Part shown: positions 46,295 to 56,352 of the stretch, in pieces | Layout: every line of letters starts with the position of its first letter | Position numbering within the stretch: the first letter of the stretch is position 1 | Assembly: GCA_019009955.1 (NCBI GenBank) | Contig: CM032233.1 | Coordinates: 114,878,501 to 114,942,500 of the forward strand | Reading direction: 5' to 3' | From: Riptortus pedestris | Taxonomy: Eukaryota > Arthropoda > Insecta > Hemiptera > Alydidae | DNA: 64,000 bases | Notes under the pieces: generated by a model | What the model was told of the DNA's origin: nothing | Databases searched by the model: none | The model's input: the letters and a program-made list of their open reading frames with translations, nothing else | Program-made: the position numbers and the translations under genes

Positions 46295-47211
46295 AAAAAA
46301 GTCCGTCACGCAGGGGCTTCGTAAACTAAGCAGATTTCCATCCCGAAGTTTAGTAATAGATAAACACAACAACACGGTGAATATAAAGTGAAAATATACA
46401 AACGGTAATGAGAAATCTTTCCCCTCCCTTTCCGCGGGAAGCATCTGAAATGTAAACAAACAGGTCAGCCAACGGCTCACCGGAAAGAAAAACAACAACT
46501 GAAACATATCAGAATATAACATATTAATTTCATTGGAAACTATTTACTAAATCTAGTACTGTAATTTATAATGAATCAGAATAATTTTTATCTCAATCAA
46601 TCAAATTTTAGTAGTCCAAGAATTTAAGACGGGGGGGGGGGGGTCACAAGATCATATTTGCATTTATCACGTATAATAAAGGTCTCTGGTAAACAATATT
46701 TGGCATTTACGCTTCGGCTAATGGGGTTTATTATATAACAGAATATTGTCTATGTAACACGAGTAGAAAGATTTACTGAAGGCTGAAAACTGAAAAATGC
46801 AAATATCTCGGTTAATATTCAAGATACAGAATAGACGTATTTAACAATATTTATAGTACATTTAATAAGATTCATTCTATACAACATTTTTATACGACTT
46901 ATAATAACGGAGATATTTCGAATTTTCAAAATTCTCCCCCTCTAAACCCCCCCCCGCCCTCCCCCTGGTCCGATTTCAGCCATTAACGGACTTAATCTTT
47001 TATTTTACATAAAACGACTAAATACCGAGTTTGGTAACGATCAAACAAAAATTCCGACCGATATATTTATATATATATATATACAGTTTTGAATGGACCT
47101 CATTTTCGTCATTTACTAGGTAGGAGCGATGATATTTGAAGAAAAAGTTCAAAAATTGCGTCATGAGTACAACATCAATAGCTAATTTCCCTGAAGGTAA
47201 ATCTGATAAAA
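46295..47211 (-). mobile_element. HINE, two-module; insertion confirmed by an empty paralogous site
   Basis: 3' end at the left (AAAAAAGTCCGTCACGCAGG, hairpin), CTAAGCAGATTTCC, long tail variant with poly-G tract, module A, (TA)n near 47068-47082, 5' end with GCTAATTTCCCTGAAGGTAA and ATCTGATAAAA. The related block at 59.4-59.5 kb runs straight through this position without it. Confidence 0.85.
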
Positions 47212-47321
47212 TGTGTATTATATATTTAGAGTGGTATTAAGATTGTTAACGAAATTAACTCATTATATATAATTCTTAAATTGATAGATTTTATAAAGTG
47301 CGTTCACGGAATTTAAGCTAA

Positions 47322-47731
47322 TCTTTATATATATATATATATAATTCTACTGTACGTGTGTATGTCACTGAACTCCTCCTAAACGGCTGGACCGATTTGT
47401 ATGAATTTCTTTGTATGCGTTTGAGTGACGCCCTGGATGGTTTAGATTCGCAAATCAGCCCGGAAGATAGCTCAGGAGTGGGGGTTGTAAGGGAGGCCTA
47501 AAATTAAAAATAGCTACATTTCGTTTCCTATTGGCTTTTCGGCAAATATGCACATGATAAAAGTTTTTTATTTCGTTATTTGGGATAACTTTTTTTATAT
47601 TCACTTTTGTCTTATAACAAAGTATAAACGAGGTATAGCAAAGTAGCTTTTGTTTTAAACATAATATTATTAAATTTAATATCCTAATCGCTTGAAATAT
47701 CATGCAGGACAACGTCTGTCGGGTCCGCTAG
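47322..47731 (+). mobile_element. Helitron family B (short, non-autonomous), full length
   Basis: 5' TCTTTATATATATATATATA after A (47321). 3' end GGACAACGTCTGTCGGGTCC, then GCTAG at 47731 before T; the GGAC/GTCC arms form the terminal hairpin. 410 bases. The body has CTCCTAAACGGCTGGACCGA and GAGTGGGGGTTGTAAGGGAG, echoing family A. The related block at 59.3 kb lacks it. Confidence 0.85.
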
Positions 47732-47762
47732 TATTATATACGTATAAATTCTATTTAATAAT

Positions 47763-48128
47763 GTGTAGTATTTACAGGCTACACCTGGTAATTGATCTTG
47801 TGAACAGGTAAACCTGATTTTCACTGGACCGAACAAGGGAATAAGAAGGTCACATGGGTACGCAGAGGTTTCCCATTGCCTTCTGCGTCAGACCATCCAG
47901 CAATGCATCATGAGGAAAATTCCATTCACACCAGTAAAGGCATGAGGGGAGAAAATTCTTTTCAATGCCAGAGTTGTTAGATAGCCATCCCTCCTTAGCC
48001 TGTAGCCTTCTATAAGCTGACTAATGATAGACTATTAGCCAGTATGAGCAGGCAGACAACAACTTCAATCTACAATCCAGTCTGACCTCAATGACATGTT
48101 GTAAGTGAGAATTTTGAAAGGGTGGGGA
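47763..48128. mobile_element. Unidentified 366-bp insert with 11-bp target duplication
   Basis: Flanked by TATTTAATAAT on both sides (47752-47762, 48129-48139) and missing from the related block at 59.3 kb. The duplication length fits retroposition, but no poly-A tail or tRNA-like head is clear. It contains AGAGGTTTCCCATTGCCTTC. Its right end is also present, inverted, at 50.5 kb as part of the large inverted repeat. Confidence 0.6.
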
Positions 48129-48786
48129 TATTTAATAATATATAAAGAAATGAATTGGTATAATACTAGTAAATGTTTTATTGAAAACAAAAATATTTTA
48201 AATATCCTATTATGTTAAAATTTAATGGAAATAAATACATTTCATACTTGTAATAGAATCGTCATTGTACTATCTAGGAATTGACCATCAATGTTGTTGA
48301 AATGTCAGGGAAATCCAAATCTATCCAAGTATTCCGGAAAGAGTGGTTTATCACAGTTTTCATTACACAATAATCCTTTATATCCAGGATTTCATTTTAG
48401 AGTGAAATTGAAATCACTTGGTCGCTAGACTAAGGTCTCTCTTTCAAGTCAAGGGGGTAATAGAATGTCAGCTATTTCCCCCTTTGTAAGAACTCTATAT
48501 AAACAAGACTTAAGCTGGACATGAAGATTTTAAGCGATATACATGAGGAAATTGAAAAATCGCATGAGTATTTCTGGGGTGGAAAATACTAATACAAGAA
48601 TTAGAGAAAAATATGTAGAACAGCTGTGGAAGGATACAACTTTAAAAAGATATTAGCTTTTTAAAATTCTTTTTCAATCCCATAAATAACAAATGGGGTA
48701 TGAACAGTCACGAATCATACTTTTTAGCAAATTTCCACTAAGGGAAATCAGCTATTGAGGTCTTACTCGAGACGCGATTTTCGATA
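48084..48786 (+). repeat. Large inverted repeat, left arm
   Basis: Matches the reverse complement of 49853-50557 over about 700 bases with scattered differences. Includes the end of the 366-bp insert, unidentified sequence (TGTTGAAATGTCAGGGAAATC, TCCAGGATTTCATTTTAGAG) and the 5' end of a HINE with the unusual shared spelling AGCAAATTTCCACTAAGGGA. Confidence 0.85.
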
Positions 48787-48818
48787 TTTTTCTTGAAAAA
48801 TATGAGGTCCGTTCAAAA

Positions 48819-48902
<84 letters not shown>

Positions 48903-48920
48903 TATATATATATATATATG

Positions 48921-49075
48921 GTGTTATTGTTTTTTGGTCTTTGTCACTGTTGGTGAAAAAATCTTAGTTCATTCCAATATTTCGAGAATATTTATTTTCT
49001 CTTCTTCAGGGCAAGACTAAAGGTACTTAAAAATTATTGTACATCACTGTAGTTCCTTTTTTTACATTAGGAGTG
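48921..49075 (-). mobile_element. Penelope-like fragment inside a HINE microsatellite
   Basis: Bounded by (TA)n on both sides. The minus strand carries a hammerhead-like block (48972-49013) and CACCAACAGTGACAAAGACC. No coding sequence. Confidence 0.45.
48972..49013 (-). ncRNA. hammerhead-like motif, third type
   Basis: Minus strand: CTGAAGA (49009-49003), one extra A, stem II GAGAA/UUCUC (49001-48997, 48988-48984), GAAA (48983-48980), a minimal stem III, then GG able to pair with CC before the core. Stem I is only two certain pairs, so support is weaker than for the other motifs. Confidence 0.35.
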
Positions 49076-49326
49076 TATTTATATATATATATCTGTTACC
49101 GCTCTAGCGGTCACAATTCTTGTTTCATCGTTACCAAATTCGATATTTAGTCGTTTTATGTAAAAAGAAAGATCAAGTTCGTTAAAGGCTGAAATCGGAC
49201 CAGGGGGAGGGGGGTTTATAGAGAATTTTTAAAATTCGAAATATCTTCGTTACTTACTTACTTATACGTCGGATCGAAAAAATGTATAGAATCAATCTTA
49301 TAGCAAATTAAATGTACTATAAATAT

Positions 49327-49372
<46 letters not shown>

Positions 49373-49852
49373 TACTACAAATACTCAGTCACATGAAGTT
49401 GTGCTATTTATTTTATTTTAGCATTCCCCTGAGGGTTTTAATCTCTTCAGCTCCTATTAAAGGGGTTAAAACATGTGTTGTTGGAATCTAGTTCATTTAT
49501 CTTTCAACAGAAGTAATAAATCAATGTTCCTGTTGCAATGAACACAACACGCCAGCATAATTAAAGAGTCTGAATTATTTTTTTTTTAGCGATTTAAAAA
49601 CTTAGAGTACGATAAATCATTGAAGTTAATGCTCACCGCCCACACTACTTCACCTTAAAGTGTACTATTATAAACTACATTCTAAATTATGTTGTTGGTG
49701 TATACAACCTGGTCCCATTCAAGTCCATTCAGTCTTTCCAGTCTTTCCCTTTTTAAGCTTCATTCAAACTTGGGATATAATTTCTGCACGTCATATAGTA
49801 TTATCTTGTTAGTACATTGCTATACCACAAAAATACAGGTACACACAAATTA

Positions 49853-50557
49853 ATCGAAAACGAGTACGACCTCAATAGCTGATTTCCCTTAGTGGAAATT
49901 TGCTAAAAAGTATGATTCGTGACTGTTCTTACCCCATTTGGTATTCATGGGATTGAAAAAAGTATTTTATAAAGCTAATATTCTTTTTAAAGTTGTATCC
50001 TTCCACAGTTGTTCTACATATTTTTCTCTAATTCGAGTATTAGTATTTTCAACCCCCAGAAATACTCATGCGATTTTTCAATTTCCTCATTTATATCACT
50101 AAAAATCTTCATGTCCAGCTTAAGTCTTGTTTACGTAGAGTTCTTACAAAGGGGGATATGGCTGACATTCTATTCCCCCCCTTGACTTCAAAATGGGAGA
50201 CCTTAGTCTGGCGACCAAGTGGTTTCGGTCTCACTCTAAAATGAAATCCTGGATACAAAGGATTATTGTGTAATGAAAACTGTGATAAACCACTTTTTCC
50301 GGAATACTTGGGTAGATTTGGATTTCCCTGACATTTTAATAACATTGATGGCGGAGTTAGTTCCTAGATGGTACAATGACGATTCTATTACACGTATGAA
50401 ATGTATTTATTTCCATTAAATGTTAACATAATAGGATATTTAAAATATTTTTGTTTTCTATAAAAAATTTACTAGTATTATACCAATTCGTTTCTTTATA
50501 TATAATTAAATATCCCCACCCTTTCAAAATTCTCACTTACAACCTGTCATTGGGGTC
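49853..50557 (-). repeat. Large inverted repeat, right arm
   Basis: Reverse complement of 48084-48786. Ends at the left with a HINE 5' end (CTCAATAGCTGATTTCCCTT) and at the right inside the 366-bp insert (CTTTCAAAATTCTCACTTAC). Spacer between arms is about 1.07 kb. The arms are diverged, so duplication is not recent. Confidence 0.85.
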
Positions 50558-50810
50558 TAAATGACAAAGTAAATATCTGTTGTCATTTTCGTGTTTGCAG
50601 AAGAACGAACCTAGAACGAGTTATCATGATTTTTAATTTCAGTCATCTCATTCAACCCTTTGAACTTAACTTTGAAGTAAAGAAGATTAAACTAGATATC
50701 GTAAGTATCGTTATACTCTTGCTTAAGTATCATTTTTAATAATAACTTTCATGAATTTCAGCTTAGTCGTTTAGGTGAGAAAAGCGCACAACAAGTAGAA
50801 ACCAAAACAC

Positions 50811-50865
50811 AAAAAGTCCGATATGCAGGAGCAGCGTAAACTAAGCAGATTTCCCACTTATAATC
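50811..50865 (-). repeat. HINE 3'-end remnant, head-to-head with the next copy
   Basis: AAAAAGTCCGATATGCAGGA, GCAGCGTAAACTAAGCAGAT, TTCCCAC: the last 50 bases of a HINE in minus orientation. Confidence 0.7.
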
Positions 50866-51247
50866 TGACTCGAAAACAAAATCTGAACTGAAATCTGACC
50901 AGTGGGAGGGGGGGGGGTTAGAGAGGGGAATTTCGAAAATTCTTAATAACTTCGTTACTATGCGTCGAATCCAAATATTGTACCGAACCAATATAATTGA
51001 AAATGTTCTATACGTGTTGTTATGTACGTTTTTTCACTATCTTGATTATTAACCGAGATATTTGCATATTTTAGTTTTCGGCCTTCAGTAAATCCCTACT
51101 CCTACTTATGTAATATTAACAATATGTTGTTATATTATGAAGGACTTTATTTGAAGCCTAAATACCAATTATTGTTCTCATGGGACAAATTCGTGACGAA
51201 CTTGGGAAATCTGCTTAGTCAACGCAGCCCCTGCGTGACGGACTTTA
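50866..51247 (+). mobile_element. HINE 3' half
   Basis: Starts inside module A (CTGACCAGTGGGAGGGG), tail with TTTTCGGCCTTCAGTAAATC, then GGGAAATCTGCT, hairpin AACGCAGCCCCTGCGT, GACGGACTTT. Head-to-head with 50811-50865. Confidence 0.75.
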
Positions 51248-51597
51248 TAAATTGCTGTAGCGATATTAAAATATTATTTGTCTGAAAAGGTTGCATTCCC
51301 CCTCCGGAAGGAAGTAGGCTTTTGATACGCATATTCCAAGAAGTCTGGCTGATAACTATGGGCAACCCTGCAGTTATCATCAATAGTTAGTTATACGTCA
51401 TTGCAGGCGGAAATAATAGCGGTATATAAGGTCATGGACGTTTCCTTCAAGGATATCATGCGAGGAAAAACTATTCTTAGAGATACAATTATGCTCACGG
51501 TAAACCAGGACAGATAGTTCTACGTCAAGTGGCTCCCCAACAGAAAAACCCGTATATCTTTGGTGACGCACTGCACGTTTTCCGCATCCTACAATTT
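51248..51597. other. Spacer without recognised features
   Basis: Nothing recognised; slightly less AT-rich than average for the window. Confidence 0.3.
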
Positions 51598-52380
51598 AAA
51601 AAAGTCCGTCACCTCCAGAGGCTGGGTAAACTAAGCAGATTTCCCACGTGATGTTTTACAATAGATAAATCTACATACTGGTAACACACCACCGTGAATA
51701 TTAAGTGAATAAATACAAACGGTAATGAGAAATCGTTCAGTCAATTTTAATAACCTCCTAACGGAAAGTGTCTGAATCGTAAACAAACAGGCAAGCCAAT
51801 CTCTCAGCGCTGCACAGGTAGATTCCAGGAAAGGAAAACAATTACTGAAATATATCTGAATATAACATATTGATTTTATTGAAAACTATTTCTTATATCT
51901 AGTACTGCAATTTATAATGAATTAGAATCAATTTTATCTCAATCACTCAAATTTTAGAAAACTAAGAACTTAAGAGGGTGGGGGCGAACAGCGTATTTGC
52001 AGTTATCTCGTATAATAAAGGTCTCTTGAAAACAATATTTGGTATTTAAGCTTCGAATAAAGTGGTTTATTATATAAGAGAGTATTGTTTATGAGACATG
52101 TGTAGGAGTGAGGGTTTGTTGAAGGCAGAAAACTGAAAAATACAAATATCTCTGTTAATGTATAACATATAGAATAAATGTATATAACCATATTTATAGG
52201 ACATTTAATTTGCAATACGACTGGTTTTATAACATTTTTCGATCCGACGTATAGTAACGGAGATATTTCGGAAATCCCCCCTCTCTAAATCCCCCGAACT
52301 TGATCAACAAACATTGTGACCGCTAGAGCGTTAACAGACAGATGAGTCGTCATGAGTACGATCTCAAGAGCAAATCTCCT
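51598..52380 (-). mobile_element. HINE, long tail variant, short 5' side
   Basis: AAAAAAGTCCGTCACC, altered hairpin (CTCCAGAGGCTGGG), CTAAGCAGATTTCCCACGTG, tail variant (TTAGAAAACTAAGAACTTAA), module A with a deletion (AATCCCCCGAACTTGATC), GCGTTAACAGACAGATGAGT directly into GTCATGAGTACGATCTC. The (TA)n core is missing. Confidence 0.8.
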
Positions 52381-52714
52381 TACTAATGTAACTATACGTT
52401 ATATATTAGGGACCGTTTATAACACTTTTTCATAAAACTGATAGGTGGCCAATGACCGGACAGAGGTAATTCATGAGAATTACGGATTAAAATGTAGTAG
52501 AGTATCATTCTTAACATTATATTCCATCTCTCACTGCAACGGATATTAACGTATTATATTCACGATTTTACATTCTTTCACTTATGTAAAACCTCATTCT
52601 CCTGACACGAATTCCGGTCATTTAGGCTTACATTAATAAATATTGGGTTTGATAAAAGAAAAATAACAATTTTAGCCATATTATATATATATTATTATTA
52701 CTACTGTAAGGATC
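52381..52714. other. Spacer without recognised features
   Basis: AT-rich, a TA/ATT-rich run near 52680-52705 that may be a decayed HINE core. Confidence 0.3.
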
Positions 52715-53399
52715 GGGTTTTTCGGTACCACGTGCGATATTTAAACGTTTTGCGTAAAACTAAAGATCAAGTTAATGGCTAAAATCGGACACCAGAGGAA
52801 AGGGGGTTGTAAGGGGAGGGGATTTCGAGAATTTGCAATATCTTTGTTATTATACGTCAGATCGCAAAATTGTATAGAAACAATCTTATTTTAAATGTAA
52901 TGTTCTATAAATTGTTGTGTATACATTTTTTCTCAATCATTAATATTAACCCCCATGTTCAATTCATGTCATATTATTATAACTATAAATTGTTACATCA
53001 TGGACCATTTTATTCGAAGCTAAAATACTAACTATTGTTTTCATTGAACTTTTACTGTTTGAGATACATGCAAATACGCTGTATAACGACGGCATCAATT
53101 AAGATTTTACTTTCTTAACTCAAAAATGTTTATTTGTTATAAACCATACTAGATATTACATCGTTTCATGCAACACCTAAATTCATAGTCGTTAATGGCT
53201 GGTTTTTGTTTTTGTAATTCGAATATTTGCCTAGCTAATTGTGCTTCTTGTTGTGTTCATTTAATGACCGCTTCTACTTACTTTTTAGTGTTTTAATTAG
53301 AAATATGAAATATATGGTGAGATGAGATCAGTAGTGTGTCATTCCTGCACGTGGTAAATACGCTTATTTTACGCAGCCCCGGTTGAAGGACTTTTTTTT
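52715..53399 (+). mobile_element. HINE, two-module, 5' part lost
   Basis: Module A (TTTTTCGGTACCACGTGCGA, AATGGCTAAAATCGGACAC), GACGGCATCAATTAAGATTT, partial second module (AACCATACTAGATATTACAT, CATAGTCGTTAATGGCTG), 3' end ACGTGGTAAATACGCTTATT, TTACGCAGCCCCGGTTGAAG, GACTTTTTTTT. Motifs are mutated but in order. Confidence 0.75.
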
Positions 53400-53939
53400 A
53401 AAATTAAAAGAGACTTTCATTGGGTCCAATTTTAAAACAAATTACCGAGTTTGGTTGGAAGCTTCGTCTACAAAGGGTTTAGCTTTGTAATATATTGTAA
53501 ATATACGACAGAGCAGCTGGAATAATAAAGCAACGGAGCCCATAACGGAGAATCGAATTCCCCAGGCTCTTTATATGGAATTATAAGGCGCTAGGTATTC
53601 ACGTGATGGGCTCATTATCATTCTAATGCCTCTTTTATTCATGTAATGGCCAGTTTACATAATGAAACTGGATCTTTTATAATAAAATCAGAGGAGCAAA
53701 ATATAACACAGGCAAAGATATAAAGCCTGATATTTTGGCAGCTGGTGACCATTATTTCTACATTTAGTAATTATCCGTTGCCTTTTGATCTTATATATAA
53801 ATATATTTGCTTTGTAAAAATGTATTCTTTTAAAAGTGATGTTTTATTTATTTATTAATTTATGAAATCTCCTATGAATTCGTTCAGATGCTTGGATAAA
53901 ACGAAAAGAATTAAGGAAACAGGTCTCAATAACACGAAG
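53400..53939. other. Sequence without recognised features
   Basis: No element end or coding motif seen up to the Penelope-like segment. Confidence 0.3.
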
Positions 53940-54060
53940 TCTTCCCACCAATTTATTTATTTACGCACAAGGCCTTTCGGCACTAACGTGCCATCATCAG
54001 GTGCTAACCAACAAACAACAAAGAAACAAGCTTAGGCCAAGTTATGCATCCAACAATTAC
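53930..54060 (-). mobile_element. Penelope-like terminal segment (second family)
   Basis: Recognised only by its ribozyme fold and the surrounding AT-rich text; borders are not defined. No coding sequence for reverse transcriptase or GIY-YIG endonuclease is seen nearby. Confidence 0.4.
53961..54007 (-). ncRNA. hammerhead ribozyme, short stem III (Penelope-type)
   Basis: On the minus strand: TTAGCAC, CTGATGA (54000-53994), one extra T, stem II GGCAC-GTTA-GTGCC (53992-53979), GAAA (53978-53975). Stem III is AGGCCT (A-U, G-C, two-base loop), then T as the residue before cleavage at 53969, then GTGCGTAA. GCAC and GTGC form stem I, extended by TTA/TAA past a one-base bulge. All core positions of CUGANGA...GAAA...UH are present. 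Hammerheads with reduced stem III are known from Penelope-like retroelements and are reported to act as dimers. The extra base before stem II is a caveat. Confidence 0.65.
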
Positions 54061-54373
54061 ATTTTGAAATATTTAACAAAATAGAATTTCATACTAAAAT
54101 CAGTCTTACGAAAACGTCCTAACTTAAAACTACTAGAATCTAAGTCAAACATTAAAAGAATATATTATAGTTCAATTAATTAAAATAGCTAAAGTGAATA
54201 AATACTCTAAACATTAACAAACACATGTATACCCTATAAAAAAGTTACTATAAATTAACAATTATCCTACCTTCTGCTGTATAATTGACGTCAACGCCAC
54301 GGCTTTGGGGCCACTACTGGCGACTAGCAGAGATGGAGGAGGCCTACTCAACAGGACAGAACTTGGCATTTCC
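54061..54373. other. Sequence without recognised features
   Basis: May be further body of the Penelope-like element at its left. Nothing specific is recognised. Confidence 0.3.
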
Positions 54374-54427
54374 AATCATGAGTACGACCTCAATAGCTGA
54401 TTTCCCTTAGGGGAAATCTGCTAAAAG
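54374..54427 (-). repeat. HINE 5' end, isolated
   Basis: CATGAGTACGACCTCAATAG, CTGATTTCCCTTAGGGGAAA, TCTGCTAAAA: a well-preserved reversed 5' terminus followed at once by plus-oriented HINE module sequence. Confidence 0.75.
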
Positions 54428-54888
54428 TAAAGATCAAGTTCGTTAACGGCTAAAATCTGATAAGATGACTAGGCAGAGAAAACCCTAAATTTAAAATATG
54501 TCCGTTATTGTGAGTCTGATCGGAAAAAATTTTAGAACCAATATTATTGCAAAGTAAATGATCTATAAATATTGTCACACACATTTTTTCTCTGCCTCGA
54601 AGACTGATCGAGATATTTATATTTTTTAATTTTCAGCTTTTAGTAAACTCCAAATTTTAGTCATGACACGATAACAATAAGCAAATATGTCACGACACGT
54701 CATATTCCAAGCTTAAATAACGAATATTGTTTTCAACAGATGTTTAGTAAATGAGATATTTGATAATACGGTTTGTGATGAAGTCGTTAATTAAGATTAT
54801 TTTGACCACCCACTTCCTTTTATAGTGTGTCGTACCAGCACTTTGAAAATCTGCTCAGCTTACGCAGCCCTGCGTGACGGATTTTATT
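54428..54888 (+). mobile_element. HINE 3' half
   Basis: AAAGATCAAGTTCGTTAACG, GCTAAAATCTGATAAG, tail with GAAGTCGTTAATTAAGATTA, 3' end GAAAATCTGCTCAGCTTACG, CAGCCCTGCGTGACGGATTT. Confidence 0.75.
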
Positions 54889-55074
54889 TCTCTTAAAATT
54901 AGTTCATACACGCAAATTTGAATGAGTTTTGTGTTTGTCGTAACATGCACGTAGCACGTGTTGTAATTATCAATTATTGTATTATTTATTTATTTTGGAG
55001 CGTTCGCAGCGAGGCGATATTGCTCATAAAAAAAAGAACAAAAACAATTTATATAAACAAAATACAAAATGAAA

Positions 55075-55425
55075 ATAGAAACAAGAAAAAATTAAATAAT
55101 ACCAAATAAGAACGCAAACAAATAACAAAACTCGACTAAATAGCAGAACGCAACAATATAACAAAACACAACTAAATAACGGAACACAACTAAATAAAAT
55201 TTAACTAAATAACAGAACGCAACAATATAACAAACACATCTAAATAACGGAACGCAACTAAATAAAACTCAACTAAATAACAGAACGCAACAATATAACA
55301 AAACACAACTAAATAAAACTCAACTAAATAACCGAACGCAACAATATGACAAAACACAACTAAATAACGGAACGCAACTAAATAATAGAACGCAATCGAA
55401 TAACAAAACAACAATAAACACAAAA
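55075..55425. repeat. minisatellite, irregular units of about 15-20 bases
   Basis: Repeats of AACTAAATAACGGAACGCAA and close variants (AACAATATAACAAAACACAA) in tandem. On the minus strand the repeat gives a long fake frame rich in YLVAF/YIVAF. Lies about 200 bases past the LINE 3' end. Confidence 0.8.
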
Positions 55426-55639
55426 TTATTGTATTAGTTAAGATAATATTTCCTATACTGCAAAGAGATATAGGAATGAAAATATACAAGTCATCCTATA
55501 CAAAAGCGCCACAAAATTATTTATTTATTCTTACATTAATCGCATTTCTCGACTGGGCGATTTAGGGACTAATTAGTTAAATTCCTATAATCACTTTATT
55601 ATATTTACGTAAGTATGCTCATTTCTGTAAATATTTTCA

Positions 55640-56330
55640 GTATTGTCCTACATTATAATTTTTGAAAATGTTGTTATGTTTCAAGTAGTGTAATACGCGG
55701 TCTATATACGGGCTACGGACATGTAGTAATTCAGTCAAAGTGTATGGTAGGTCTATGTGAGTCCTTAGATAGCAGTCAGTAAGTATATGTTTTATAGTAA
55801 GTCTGCAGTTACAGTGTTGGCAGTAGGGTTCGTCTTCTCCAGTAAGTGTGAGTCAGTCGTGAATGGTCAATTATTAACCTCGTTAAAACTACTTCTCCTC
55901 TTCTAAATATCCTATTTGAGAAAGGCCATTCGAAGTTTGTTTTCAATTGTGGCAAGCCACGATTTCTGCCAAGAATTGAGTATTTGCTTTTCTTGGCCTT
56001 GAATATCTTGGTGTGTACAATATGTGTTGTGAGTTATTCTCTGAGTAGCTGATTTGGCGAGTTCGTTTACTAGTGCGCTTTGTCCAATGTTTGTATGTCC
56101 GGGTAACCAGTACATAGTTATTATTTTGTTCAATGTCTGGATTTTGTGTAATCTGTAAGAGATAAGTGGATGTGAACTATATATGATTTTTAATGAATGT
56201 AATCAGCTAAGAGAGTCAGTGCCAATTATGATGAACTAGATTTGATCATGCCAACTACTAAGGTCATAATGTATTTCCTTAGGAAACATTAGTTCACTTA
56301 TAATTTCAAGATATGTAACACGTGTTGTGT
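55640..56330 (-). mobile_element. Jockey-like non-LTR retrotransposon, 3' end
   Basis: Only the end of ORF2 (RNase H region and C-terminal Cys motif) is present, in minus orientation, with frameshifts. A 5'-truncated copy, as usual for LINEs. The poly-A tail or target duplication could not be recognised. Confidence 0.7.
55650..56260 (-). pseudogene. LINE ORF2 C-terminal remnant (RNase H and CCHC-like tail)
   Basis: Reading down the minus strand: FIIIGTDSLS, a stop, then LHSLKIIYSSHPLISYRLHK (about 56230-56160). Then ITMYWLPGHTNIGQSALVNE and LAKSAT (about 56120-56040), matching RNase H 'xxTDSLSxLxxL' and 'WxPGHxGIxGNExADxLAK'. Then WQKSWLATIENKLR, HSRLTHTY (about 55865) and, after frame changes, YCQHCNCRLTIKHILTDCYL (about 55825-55770), the 'CxxC...LTxxHILxxC' motif of Jockey and I-group elements. 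The catalytic reverse transcriptase lies outside the copy. Decayed by at least two frame changes and one stop. Confidence 0.8.
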
Positions 56331-56352
56331 ATGTGTGTCCGCGCGCGTGTAT

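Larger units (their letters stand above)
48722..49372 (+). mobile_element. HINE with a Penelope-like insert in its (TA)n core, 3' end lost
   Basis: TTTTTAGCAAATTTCCACTA, ATGAGGTCCGTTCAAAACTG, (TA)n 48822-48919, foreign segment to about 49075, (TA)n, then module A (CTGTTACCGCTCTAGCGGTC to CTATAAATATTGTTTTATA) and a second (TA)n at 49334-49368. The tail and 3' hairpin are absent. Confidence 0.75.

Noticed and set aside
55075..55425. CRISPR-like regular repeats
   Set aside because: A eukaryotic minisatellite with irregular units and no unique spacers.
55205..55489. Minus-strand frame with repeated YLVAF/YIVAF
   Set aside because: Entirely a translation of the minisatellite units; no start context or domain.
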